This document shows, one piece after another, positions 7,115-15,484 of a stretch of 55,813 nt of DNA. Below the pieces are notes generated by a model. It did no database searches and was not told where the DNA came from. It saw only the letters and a list, made by a program, of their open reading frames with translations. Source of the DNA: CAZDDA01 sp964568045 (GTDB taxonomy: Bacteria > Bipolaricaulota > Bipolaricaulia > UBA7950 > UBA9294). The DNA lies in NCBI GenBank assembly GCA_964568045.1, contig CAZMOL010000001.1:1-55813 (forward strand), read 5' to 3'. A program made the translations under genes and the position numbers. Numbering within the stretch: the stretch's first letter is position 1; each line of letters starts with the position of its first letter.

Positions 7115-8017
7115 ATGCGGCACTACGATTTCCTCGGCAAGACGAAGTACTTCGTTCCGATCTCCATCTTTCTAGTTGCAGTATCCATTGTCATCTTGAT
7201 TCCGCAGCTGAGAGGTCTGAGACCGGGAATCGATTTCACCGGTGGAACCGAATTTACAGTCAAGTTTGAAACAGCGGTGGAAACGGCCGAGTTGCGTGGC
7301 TTGCTGGCTGAGATTCCGGCAGAGGGAACCGATCTGTCGACAAGTGTGATCCAGGATGTTGCCGGGAAGAACACCAAGGTGGTGACCACTCAGCTCGACG
7401 TGGAGACCCATCAGAGAGTGATCGACCAAATCGAGGAGGCCCTGCGAGAACGATTTCCCGTTGAGGACGTCAGCCGCCGCTCGATCGGCCAACAGGTGAG
7501 CCGCGAGCTTGCCGCAAAAGGATGGCAGGCAGTACTGCTGGCGATTGTGGTCGTCCTGGTCTATATCTCTTGGCGATTCCGTCTTCGCTTCGCAATAGGC
7601 GCGGTTGCCGCGATTCTTCACGATGTGATCATTGCGTTGGGGCTATTCGCCATCTTCCGGATCGAAGTGAACCTGCCGACGATCGCTGCCTTCCTCACAA
7701 TCGTTGGTTACTCCCTCAATGATACAATCGTAATCTATGACCGCATCCGCGAGAACCTCAAGATTGACAAAAAAGGCAAGATCTTCGATATCATAAACAG
7801 AAGCGTTAATCAGTCACTAAGTCGCACGCTCAACACGTCGTTTACCACCTTCGTTCCGGTGATTATCCTGTTCGTGTTCGGTGGATCGGTGCTCCGCGGT
7901 TTCTCGCTGGCACTGCTGATCGGCGTAATCGTGGGGACCTATTCCTCGATGTACATTGCCAATCCGATCCTGTACGCCTGGACCCTCAAGGCCGGGGGCG
8001 CAAAGAAGAGTAAATGA
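7115..8017 (+). CDS. secF: Protein translocase subunit SecF
   Basis: A 300-residue inner-membrane RND-type subunit that, with SecD, uses the proton gradient to pull exported proteins across the membrane. The N-terminal TM helix is followed by the PGIDFTGGTEFTVKF motif of the SecF periplasmic domain. Five more TM segments carry AVAAILHDVIIALGLF, VGYSLNDTIVIYDRIREN and LNTSFTTFVPV, the family signatures. GGGGAGG precedes ATG 7115. In most genomes secD is immediately upstream; here rpsT occupies that place and no secD is in the window. The stop overlaps the recJ start as ATGA. Confidence 0.97.
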   Translation: MRHYDFLGKTKYFVPISIFLVAVSIVILIPQLRGLRPGIDFTGGTEFTVKFETAVETAELRGLLAEIPAEGTDLSTSVIQDVAGKNTKVVTTQLDVETHQRVIDQIEEALRERFPVEDVSRRSIGQQVSRELAAKGWQAVLLAIVVVLVYISWRFRLRFAIGAVAAILHDVIIALGLFAIFRIEVNLPTIAAFLTIVGYSLNDTIVIYDRIRENLKIDKKGKIFDIINRSVNQSLSRTLNTSFTTFVPVIILFVFGGSVLRGFSLALLIGVIVGTYSSMYIANPILYAWTLKAGGAKKSK

Positions 8018-9738
8018 GATCGCTTATCCGCAAGGGAAGGGATTGGAAAATCGCTCCCCTGCCGGATAACTCTCTAATTCAAGAGATCCAAGCCACGCTT
8101 CACTGTGCCCGTCCTTTTGCCATTCTTCTTGCTCGACGGGGTGGCCAGAATTGGGAGCGGCTGATCGATCCTGGCTTGCACAACCTGCACTCTCCATTTG
8201 GGCTTCTAGGCGTGGAGGAGGGCGTTTCCCGGCTGGTCGAGGCGATCAACAATGAGGAACGACTCTTCATCCACGGAGACTTCGACGTCGACGGGTTAAC
8301 CGGTGCTACGTTGCTCTACCAGAGCCTTTTCCCACTGTTTCCCAAGGGAAGGATCAAGGTGGACGTGGGGGATCGGGGCCGTGGGCACGGGCTGTCGCCC
8401 GAATTCGTATCTCGCGTGATAACCGAAGGATTCACCGTGGTCCTCACAGTTGATTGCGGCGTCTCCAACGGTGAGGAAATCGATCAGTTGAGGCAGGCAG
8501 GGATTGACACGATCGTCACCGACCATCACATTCCCCCGCCTCAGCTTCCCCCCGCCGTTGCGGTCATCGATCCTCAAAGGCCGGGTGAGACCTATCCCAA
8601 CCGGTATCTTGCCGGAGTGGGGGTAGCGTACAAGCTGATCTGCGCGCTGTACGAACGCGTGGGACGTCCGATCCCTCGTCAGTTTCTCGATCTGGTTGCC
8701 TTGGGAACACTCGCTGACCTGGTGCCGCTTAGCGAGGAGGGGGAGGTGGAGAATCGGGCCATGGTGCGAGAGGGGTTCTGTCTCCTCTCACGGGGAGAGG
8801 GATCGTCGTTGGGCCTGAGAGTGCTGATGGAGAGGCTCTCCATCAATCCGAAGAAGCTCACCGCCACCGATGTCAGCTACGTCATCGCCCCCAAGCTGAA
8901 TGCAGCGAACCGGACCGGAGATCCCAAAGTGGCCTTCCTCCTCCTTACCACAGGTGTATCCAAGCGGGCCGAGTACCTCACGGAGGTTCTCCTGGACTAC
9001 AATCGTGATCGGGAGATCGCTCAAGATGACCTCATCTCCCAGGCAGAGGAGCGAATGGCCGAGGAAGGGACTGATCCAACGGGCGATGGGATGATCATCC
9101 TACATGGGAAGTACTGGAATGAAGGAATTCTTGGGCTCGTCGCCTCCAATCTGGCTGATCGCTATCGTGTTCCCACGATCGTTATCTCACAGGGGGATCG
9201 GGTGAGCCGTGCTTCGTGCCGTAGCGTGGATGGTTTCGATATGGCGGCTTGCCTTGAACAACACGCGGAGCTTCTGCTTCATTACGGCGGACACGAGATG
9301 GCTGCCGGCTTTTCTGCGTCCAACGACGTCTTACCTGAGCTGCGCAAACGGCTGCTGATCTACATCGCCGAGCGGCGACCGGCTCAGCAGTCCGATGCGA
9401 GCAAGTGGATCGATGCACAGACTGCAATCGATCAGATCGACATGCGGCTCTACACCAACATCCGCTCGCTTTCTCCATACGGCCCAGGCAACCCTGCCCC
9501 GCTTCTCCTCCTTGCCGACTGCGCGTTTGAGGGACTCTCCGTGGTCGGCGCACGACGGCAGCACCTCAAGGGCAAGGTGGTACAGGACGGCTCGCTTCTA
9601 CCGTTCATCGCCTTTCGGATGGGGCGGTACCTCAACACCTTTGAGGAAGCCCGTGGGGCCTCCCTCGTGTTCCGTGCTGGCTTTGACAACTGGCAGGGGT
9701 CGGTCCAGCTGGAAGTGGTGGACCTGGTGGGCGACTGA
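8014..9738 (+). CDS. recJ: Single-stranded-DNA-specific 5'-3' exonuclease RecJ
   Basis: A 574-residue DHH-family nuclease used in recombinational repair, mismatch repair and excision repair. Motif I is FIHGDFDVDGLTGATLL near residue 90, motif III (the DHH box) is TDHHIPPPQLP, and the DHHA1 domain has LHYGGHEMAAGFS near residue 425. A C-terminal OB-type segment (SPYGPGNPAPLLL onward) completes the family layout. Its ATG overlaps the secF stop by 4 bases, so expression is coupled to secF. It meets mnmE tail to tail with no obvious terminator in the 21-base gap. Confidence 0.95.
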   Translation: MRSLIRKGRDWKIAPLPDNSLIQEIQATLHCARPFAILLARRGGQNWERLIDPGLHNLHSPFGLLGVEEGVSRLVEAINNEERLFIHGDFDVDGLTGATLLYQSLFPLFPKGRIKVDVGDRGRGHGLSPEFVSRVITEGFTVVLTVDCGVSNGEEIDQLRQAGIDTIVTDHHIPPPQLPPAVAVIDPQRPGETYPNRYLAGVGVAYKLICALYERVGRPIPRQFLDLVALGTLADLVPLSEEGEVENRAMVREGFCLLSRGEGSSLGLRVLMERLSINPKKLTATDVSYVIAPKLNAANRTGDPKVAFLLLTTGVSKRAEYLTEVLLDYNRDREIAQDDLISQAEERMAEEGTDPTGDGMIILHGKYWNEGILGLVASNLADRYRVPTIVISQGDRVSRASCRSVDGFDMAACLEQHAELLLHYGGHEMAAGFSASNDVLPELRKRLLIYIAERRPAQQSDASKWIDAQTAIDQIDMRLYTNIRSLSPYGPGNPAPLLLLADCAFEGLSVVGARRQHLKGKVVQDGSLLPFIAFRMGRYLNTFEEARGASLVFRAGFDNWQGSVQLEVVDLVGD

Positions 9739-9759
9739 GTCTTGCCTATGCTGTTATTG

Positions 9760-11121
9760 TCACTTCCCCACGCAGAAGCGAGCGAAGATCTGGTCGAGCA
9801 CGTCCTCCGAGACGTCGATGCCCTGTAGCTCCCCGGTCACGATGTAGGCACTGCGCAGCTCTTCTGCAATGATGTCGGGGGGGGATCCGGACCGTGCCGT
9901 CGCGATTGCCCGGTCAAGATGGCCACCCGCCCGCCCCAACAGATCTTGCTCCCAAGTATTGAGGAGGAAGATCGCTCCCCAGCTCTGTACTTTCCCTCCT
10001 AGGAGGAGTTCCAGGAGCGCTTGTGACAACCGGTCGACCCCGCTGCCGAGCTTGGCTGAGATCTCGTGGACGGACTTCCACGGGCCCGATGAGGTTGGCT
10101 CAATCGCCGCTGGCAGATCGGATTTGTTGAGGACAAGCAGGGTCGGCTTCTCCCAGGTGCGCCCAAGAAGCCGGTGGTCTTGTTCATCGAGTGGGGCGCT
10201 GCGGTCGAGAATAAGAAGGAGCAGATCAGCGCGCGTGATCGCCGCATTTGTCCGCTCGATCCCTGCCTCCTCCAGAGTGTCGGTTGGCGTGCGTAGTCCA
10301 GCAGTATCGATGAGCCGCACCGGAATCCCGCCAATCGCTGCCTCCTCCTCGACTGTGTCGCGAGTCGTCCCAGGAATCGGGGTAACGATCGCCCGCTCCT
10401 CTGCCAGGAGGGCGTTTAGCAGGGTCGACTTGCCGACGTTCGGTCGGCCGATGATGGCGATGGTGAACCCTTCACGGACGATTCGCCCCTGCTCCGCCTG
10501 GGTGAGGAGAAGCTCGACGCGGTTGACCAGTTCGGTCAGCGGCGGAACGATTGCTCCTGTTTCGGCCTCCACATCGGGGAAATCGATCTCTACCTCGATC
10601 TGCGCAAGAAGCCCCCCGATCTGTTCTCGAATCCGACTGATCGCGTTCGAGAAGCGCCCGCCCAGTTGCTCCACTGCGGCCTCCAGGCCGAGCCTTGTCT
10701 TGGCCTTCACGATATCGACAACGGCTTGGGCCTGATCGAGAGAGATGCGGCCGTTCAGAAAGGCTCGCTTGGTGAACTCTCCTCTTTCCGCAAGTCGCGC
10801 ACCCTGCTTTAGCATGACGCTTAGAACCGCCTGGGTGGCAAGGAATCCTCCGTGACAGTTGATCTCGACTACATCCTCGCGGGTGTACGTACGGGGCGCG
10901 CGCATCACCGATACCAGTACCTCGTCGATGCGTCTCCCTTTCGAGACGACAAATCCGTGGTGTAGGGTATGGGTGGGCACCTGTGACAGAGGGATCCTAT
11001 CGGTGGGGTGAAAGATTGCCTCGGCAAGGGGGATTGCTTGTGGACCGCTGATGCGCACAATCCCTATTCCCCCCTCGCCCAAGGGGGTTGAGAGTGCTGC
11101 GATCGTGTCCCCCTCCATCAT
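9760..11121 (-). CDS. mnmE: tRNA uridine-5-carboxymethylaminomethyl modification GTPase
   Basis: A 453-residue GTPase that with MnmG modifies U34 of certain tRNAs using a folate C1 unit. The N-terminal folate domain starts DTIAALSTPLGEGGIGIVRISG; the embedded G domain has GRPNVGKST (G1), the DTAGLR G3 motif and NKSD (G4). The C-terminus ends in FCVGK, the family's conserved CxGK tail with catalytic Cys. Two ATGs are adjacent (11121 and 11118); I list the first. The jag stop overlaps both, so it is translated by coupling in the yidC-jag-mnmE operon. Confidence 0.96.
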   Translation of the reverse strand: MMEGDTIAALSTPLGEGGIGIVRISGPQAIPLAEAIFHPTDRIPLSQVPTHTLHHGFVVSKGRRIDEVLVSVMRAPRTYTREDVVEINCHGGFLATQAVLSVMLKQGARLAERGEFTKRAFLNGRISLDQAQAVVDIVKAKTRLGLEAAVEQLGGRFSNAISRIREQIGGLLAQIEVEIDFPDVEAETGAIVPPLTELVNRVELLLTQAEQGRIVREGFTIAIIGRPNVGKSTLLNALLAEERAIVTPIPGTTRDTVEEEAAIGGIPVRLIDTAGLRTPTDTLEEAGIERTNAAITRADLLLLILDRSAPLDEQDHRLLGRTWEKPTLLVLNKSDLPAAIEPTSSGPWKSVHEISAKLGSGVDRLSQALLELLLGGKVQSWGAIFLLNTWEQDLLGRAGGHLDRAIATARSGSPPDIIAEELRSAYIVTGELQGIDVSEDVLDQIFARFCVGK

Positions 11122-11570
11122 GGGTTGTCCGGTTCGATCACAACCCGCCGGCCTTCGCCTTGACCGATGCTGAAGGTCTTTATGCCCGGAAAGTTTGCGA
11201 GGGTGAGATGAATGGTGCGGCGTTCGTGCGAAGGCATTGGATTCAGTCGGATCCGCTTGCGTTCCTGGCGGGCCGATTCGGCAGCGCTCAAGGCGAAACT
11301 GATCAACTCGCCGCGCCTACGTTTCACCGCTCCATTCACATCGATGATGATCTCACATTCCCTGCCGGTCTTGTGACGCAGGTGAAGGTGCATCATCTGC
11401 TGTAATGCATGGAGGATAGGCCGTTCCTCGGGGAGAGAGAAGAGGCTTCCGGTGAGATTCACGTACAGATCCTCGGAGGACTCTTCCTCTACTGCGAAGG
11501 TTACCTCTTCCTCCAGAATGTCGAGGAGAGTCTTAAGATAGGTTTCAATCTCCTTCTTGGCGGTCTCCAT
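11118..11570 (-). CDS. jag: Jag/SpoIIIJ-associated RNA-binding protein (KH-R3H)
   Basis: A 150-residue cytoplasmic RNA-binding protein usually encoded between yidC and mnmE. An N-terminal stretch (ETYLKTLLDILE) leads into a KH-like domain (ECEIIIDVNGAVKRRRGELISF). The C-terminal R3H domain has LNPMPSHERRTIHLTL with the Arg-x3-His signature. The start at 11570 is chosen because it gives the normal N-terminus; it overlaps the yidC 3' end by 26 bases, and its stop overlaps the mnmE start. The order is the ancestral bacterial one, which supports all three assignments. The exact RNA targets are unknown. Confidence 0.88.
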   Translation of the reverse strand: METAKKEIETYLKTLLDILEEEVTFAVEEESSEDLYVNLTGSLFSLPEERPILHALQQMMHLHLRHKTGRECEIIIDVNGAVKRRRGELISFALSAAESARQERKRIRLNPMPSHERRTIHLTLANFPGIKTFSIGQGEGRRVVIEPDNP

Positions 11571-13107
11571 TGTCCTGTTGGTCCTCCTCGAGGGCATCTG
11601 TGCTTGCCAAGACCGTGGGTGCTCCTTCTTCCGCACGCGCTAGCTCCCAGTTGACGAAGTACTGCTGCCCGACCTGAAGGATCGTGGTCAGGAAGTAGTA
11701 CAGCCAGAGCCCGGCCGGGAAGTTGTACAAGAAAACTGCCATGAAGATGGGGAAGATGTAGCCCATGTATTTCTGGCTTCCGCTGCCCTCGCCTGCTGTC
11801 ATCGGCGTCATCAGTTTTGATTGCAGGATCATGACCGCAGTTGTGAGGATGACGAGGATGAAGTAGGGATCGCGCAGACTAAGATCGGACAGCCACAGAA
11901 AGCCGGGAGAGAGGTGAATCTGCTCTGCCGAGTAGAGGATCGCCTTCCACAGAAGGACGAGAATCGGAAGTTGGATGACCATCGGGAGGCATCCCCCCAT
12001 CGGATTGACGCCCTCCTTCTTGTACAGCTCCATCAGCTTCTGTTGCTGCAATTGGCGGTCGTCTTTGAATCGTTGCCGAAGCTGCTGCATCTTCGGGGTC
12101 AGCTTCTGCATCTTGGCCATGGAGTGATACTGCTTACGCATGAGCGGGAACAGAACCACGCGGAGTAGGAGGGTTAAAAGGATGATCGCCCAGCCGTAGT
12201 TGCCGGTGGCCCGATAGAGCATCTGTAGAAACTGGATCACCGGGATCATCATTCGGGCACCGTTCCCTGGCGAATCGAGCTTGCCCAGACCCACGGCATC
12301 CATCAGCAGGAAGCGCCGTCGCCCACCGTACAGAGAAAAGGTGTACGAGGTCGTCCCGCCGGCAGAGGCGGACAGGGTCACTCCGAAATGCCTGTTCCCC
12401 GCAGTGGTGCGCTCCATGAATGGGGAGGCACCGGGGGCGCTGTTCGTCTTGAGAAAGAAGACCGTTGCCTTGTCCATCAGGCCGAGTCCATCAAAAGACG
12501 CGTACGAGCCCTCTGCAAGGAGGTCAGTGCTCGAGGCGTCGTCAAACTGATACACCAGCGACGGGCCCTTCTCCTTGGGGATGTAGTCCCCCAGGGACAG
12601 CGGCAAAGAGCGTTCCTGCTCGGACGGATTGTCGATGGCGATCTCTACATCGATGGTGTAGTACGGATCGTTATGGATCGTGAACAGTTTCGTAACAGCA
12701 AGGTCTCCCAGTGTGCCGCGCAACTCCACCACAAGTTCCTCCGGCGAAGGCTGGAGTGGCTCGGAGAGCACGAAAGAACTCTCCAGTCCCTCGATGTCGA
12801 AGACGAATGGGAAGCGGGTATTGGCCACGTATTGTCGTTCAAGGGTTGCCCGGTCGGTCTTCGTTCCTGGGACAAGCTCGGTCACTGCCGACCCGTATGA
12901 GGCGAAATGAAGGAACACACTCTTCAGAGAGCCCCCGTCTTCGGAGAAGACATACCTTGCCAGGGCGGTTGTCACCTCAATCTCCTTGTGATCCTCTTTC
13001 TGGGTCACTTGATAGGTGAGCTGACTCTCCGCTCCCCAGATGGGTCCGCCTACGGTCAGCAGGGTCATGACGACCAGTAATAGCGTATACAGACGCAATC
13101 TACACAC
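11545..13107 (-). CDS. yidC: Membrane protein insertase YidC/Oxa1 family
   Basis: A 520-residue insertase that places proteins into the inner membrane alone or with SecYEG. The N-terminal TM is followed by a large periplasmic domain (about residues 30-270), the form found in bacteria with two membranes; Gram-positive YidC lacks it. The conserved C-terminal core has NYGWAIILLTLLLRVVLFPL, a KMQKLTPKMQ coiled region and GGCLPMVIQLPILVLLWKAI. The GTG start at 13107 has AGGAGG 5 bases upstream. The usual upstream neighbours rpmH, rnpA and yidD are absent; ribE is divergent instead. Confidence 0.96.
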   Translation of the reverse strand: MCRLRLYTLLLVVMTLLTVGGPIWGAESQLTYQVTQKEDHKEIEVTTALARYVFSEDGGSLKSVFLHFASYGSAVTELVPGTKTDRATLERQYVANTRFPFVFDIEGLESSFVLSEPLQPSPEELVVELRGTLGDLAVTKLFTIHNDPYYTIDVEIAIDNPSEQERSLPLSLGDYIPKEKGPSLVYQFDDASSTDLLAEGSYASFDGLGLMDKATVFFLKTNSAPGASPFMERTTAGNRHFGVTLSASAGGTTSYTFSLYGGRRRFLLMDAVGLGKLDSPGNGARMMIPVIQFLQMLYRATGNYGWAIILLTLLLRVVLFPLMRKQYHSMAKMQKLTPKMQQLRQRFKDDRQLQQQKLMELYKKEGVNPMGGCLPMVIQLPILVLLWKAILYSAEQIHLSPGFLWLSDLSLRDPYFILVILTTAVMILQSKLMTPMTAGEGSGSQKYMGYIFPIFMAVFLYNFPAGLWLYYFLTTILQVGQQYFVNWELARAEEGAPTVLASTDALEEDQQDNGDRQEGD

Positions 13108-13158
13108 GATGACCTCCTAGCGATAGGGTATCTTAGGGGGATAGCCATTGCAACTTCG

Positions 13159-13187
13159 TTGAACCGGGCTTTTTGTTGCGGTACACT
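13159..13187 (+). promoter_or_regulatory. ribE operon promoter (short or no leader)
   Basis: TTGAAC at 13159-13164 and TACACT at 13182-13187 are separated by exactly 17 bases. The -10 ends 11 bases before the ribE ATG, leaving room for only a few leader bases. There is therefore no space for an FMN riboswitch, and none was seen. Confidence 0.5.
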
Positions 13188-13198
13188 CCTTGGTGTCG

Positions 13199-13789
13199 AT
13201 GTTTACGGGGATTGTTCAGGGACTGGGGGTGCTCCGGGAGCGACGGGGAAACGTCCTTGCGATGGATGTCCCTCCGGCCTTTCTCGAGCAATTGTTGATC
13301 GGAGCCAGCATTGCGGTGAATGGAGTCTGTCTGACGGTCGGTGAGATCTCCGACGCCGGTTTTCTCGCCGACATCTCCAAGGAGACCGCCACTGCCACGA
13401 CCTTGGGCGCGATGCGGATGCAGTCGCGGGTCAATCTGGAGTTTCCGACTAGCCCGGAAGGCGGTCTTGATGGACACATTGTCCTTGGTCACGTTGATGC
13501 GGTGGGGCGGACAAAGGCCCTCACGCGTGAACGCGAGGGGTGGAGACTCGTCGTTTCCTACCCTCCCGAGTTCAGACGCTACATTGTCGAGAAAGGATCG
13601 ATCGCCGTGGATGGCATCAGTCTGACGCCGTTCGCCATTACGGGGACCACGTTTCGCTGTGCGGTGATCCCGAGCACGTTTGCTGCGACGAACCTGCAGG
13701 ACCGCGTGGTCGGCGATCCCGTGAACATCGAGTTTGACATTCTGGCGAAGTACGTCGAGGGGATGATGCGTCGTGTTCATTCCAATTGA
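13199..13789 (+). CDS. ribE: Riboflavin synthase, alpha subunit type
   Basis: A 196-residue trimeric enzyme that dismutates two 6,7-dimethyl-8-ribityllumazines into riboflavin and a pyrimidine. It has two repeated lumazine-binding barrels: the first starts MFTGIVQGLG with AVNGVCLTV, the second GHIVLGHVDAVG with AVDGISLTP. Both GxV-x-G-x-L-T motifs are intact. The start at 13199 gives the canonical MFTGIV; an upstream GTG would add three residues. It heads ribE-ribBA-ribH, each overlapping or closely spaced. No ribD is in the window, so the pathway is completed elsewhere. Confidence 0.96.
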   Translation: MFTGIVQGLGVLRERRGNVLAMDVPPAFLEQLLIGASIAVNGVCLTVGEISDAGFLADISKETATATTLGAMRMQSRVNLEFPTSPEGGLDGHIVLGHVDAVGRTKALTREREGWRLVVSYPPEFRRYIVEKGSIAVDGISLTPFAITGTTFRCAVIPSTFAATNLQDRVVGDPVNIEFDILAKYVEGMMRRVHSN

Positions 13790-14972
13790 AGAAGCGCTGG
13801 ACCGGATCCGCTGTGGAAAGATGCTGATCTTGGTCGACGATGAGAATCGGGAAAACGAGGGAGATCTGGTGATCGCCGCCGAACACGCCACCGCGGAGAC
13901 GGTCAACTTCATGGCCAAGTACGGGCGTGGCCTGATCTGCATGCCGCTTGAGGAGAAGCGCGCCCGCACCCTTGGCCTCACCCCGATGTGTCCGGAGAAT
14001 ACGGCACTCCACGGGACCTACTTCACCGTCTCTGTTGACGCGAAGGAGAACATCACGACCGGCATCTCGGCCCATGACCGCGAACAGACCATCCGAACTA
14101 TTCTAGACGAGAACACGCGGCCGGACGACCTTGCCCGGCCGGGGCACATCTTTCCGTTAATCGCACGAGAAGGCGGCGTGCTTCGTCGGGCCGGGCACAC
14201 TGAGGCAACGGTCGATCTGGCGCGGCTTGCTGGGCTGAAACCGGCCGCCGTTCTCTGTGAGATCCTGAACGACGATGGCACGATGGCCCGTCTGCCCCAG
14301 CTTGAGGTTTTCGCGGAGAAGCACGGCCTTGCCACCGTCAATATCGCGGACCTGATCGCCTATCGGAAGCGAAACGAGCGGCTCATTCAACGGGTAGCAG
14401 CCGCCGATCTGCCCACTCGGCACGGGAATTTTAAGATCATCAGTTACTCCAGTCCGCTGGAGCATGAGGAACACATCGCACTGGTCGGGGGGGAGGTTTC
14501 CGGCAAGCGGAACGTGCTGGTCCGTGTGCACTCCGAGTGCCTCACCGGCGATGTCTTCGGCTCGTATCGCTGTGACTGTGGCGACCAACTTCATCGTGCC
14601 CTCAAGATGATCGAGGCCGAAGGGTGTGGGGTAGTTGTGTACATGCGCCAGGAGGGCCGGGGGATTGGCCTACAAAGTAAGGTCTGTGCCTACCAACTGC
14701 AGGATGAGGGCTTGGATACGGTCCAGGCGAACGAGCAGCTCGGCTTTGCCGCCGACCTGCGCGACTACGGCATCGGGGCCCAGATCCTGTGCGACTTGGG
14801 ACTCTCTACGATTCGGCTTCTGACCAACAATCCGAAGAAGGTGGTCGGCCTGTCCGGATATGGCTTGGAGATTACAGAGCAGATCCAGATTGAAATCCCT
14901 CCCAACGAGTACAACCGCCAGTATCTGAAAACGAAGAAGGAGAAGCTCGGTCACCGGCTGGAGCACGTGTAG
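13773..14972 (+). CDS. ribBA: Bifunctional DHBP synthase / GTP cyclohydrolase II
   Basis: A 399-residue fusion supplying both precursors of riboflavin. The N-terminal 3,4-dihydroxy-2-butanone-4-phosphate synthase (about 1-200) has DDENRENEGDLVIAAEH. The C-terminal GTP cyclohydrolase II has HSECLTGDVFGSYRCDCG, whose three cysteines bind zinc, and RQEGRGIGL. GTG 13773 is the start: GAGGGGATG lies upstream and it overlaps the ribE stop by 17 bases, implying coupled translation. Both halves keep their catalytic residues, so it is likely truly bifunctional. Confidence 0.96.
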   Translation: MFIPIEEALDRIRCGKMLILVDDENRENEGDLVIAAEHATAETVNFMAKYGRGLICMPLEEKRARTLGLTPMCPENTALHGTYFTVSVDAKENITTGISAHDREQTIRTILDENTRPDDLARPGHIFPLIAREGGVLRRAGHTEATVDLARLAGLKPAAVLCEILNDDGTMARLPQLEVFAEKHGLATVNIADLIAYRKRNERLIQRVAAADLPTRHGNFKIISYSSPLEHEEHIALVGGEVSGKRNVLVRVHSECLTGDVFGSYRCDCGDQLHRALKMIEAEGCGVVVYMRQEGRGIGLQSKVCAYQLQDEGLDTVQANEQLGFAADLRDYGIGAQILCDLGLSTIRLLTNNPKKVVGLSGYGLEITEQIQIEIPPNEYNRQYLKTKKEKLGHRLEHV

Positions 14973-15016
14973 ACCAGGAGTGAAGACCGGGACCAAGCGA
15001 AGGAGGCTATGAAGCG

Positions 15017-15484
15017 ATGGGAAAGACATTCGAAGGAAAGCTCGACGGTAGTGGTCTGCGCGTAGGAATCGTCGTCAGCCGATTCAATAACCTTGTCACT
15101 GAGCGACTTCTCGACGGGGCACGCGATCGGCTGCGCCGATCGAGCGTGCCGGAGGAGTCAACGGACGTCTGTTGGGTCCCGGGTGCGTTCGAGGTTCCCA
15201 AGGCAGTACATCGGATTGCTCAGACAGGAAACTACGATGGCGTGATCGCCCTGGCTGCGGTGATTCGAGGCGCAACCCCGCACTTTGAGTACATCGCTGG
15301 CGAGGTGACCAAGGGACTCGCCCGTGTCAACCTACAGGTGGATGTTCCGGTTGCGTTTGGAGTGATCACCGCGGACACCATCGATCAAGCGCTGGAAAGA
15401 GCAGGCGCCAAGCTCGGAAACAAGGGAGCACAAGCCGCAGAGACCCTGATCGAGATGGTCAATCTGCTCAAAGGGATTGGATGA
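15017..15484 (+). CDS. ribH: 6,7-dimethyl-8-ribityllumazine synthase
   Basis: A 155-residue enzyme that condenses the RibBA products to the lumazine used by RibE; family members form pentamers or 60-mer capsids. Conserved segments are VVSRFNNLVTERLLDGA, WVPGAFEVP, AAVIRGATPHFEYIAGE (with the catalytic His on this strand) and FGVITADTIDQALERAG. AAGGAGG lies about 11 bases upstream of ATG 15017; a closer ATG is out of frame. Its stop overlaps the hisS start as ATGA. Confidence 0.96.
   Translation: MGKTFEGKLDGSGLRVGIVVSRFNNLVTERLLDGARDRLRRSSVPEESTDVCWVPGAFEVPKAVHRIAQTGNYDGVIALAAVIRGATPHFEYIAGEVTKGLARVNLQVDVPVAFGVITADTIDQALERAGAKLGNKGAQAAETLIEMVNLLKGIG

Noticed and set aside
9869..10735. 288-codon plus-strand frame opposite mnmE
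   Set aside because: The Ser/Arg-rich composition is typical of a shadow frame; mnmE on the other strand is certain.
13100..13198. FMN riboswitch upstream of ribE
   Set aside because: The promoter leaves almost no leader, and the conserved RFN element bases are absent.
13133..13981. 282-codon minus-strand frame opposite ribE/ribBA
   Set aside because: Shadow of two well-identified genes.
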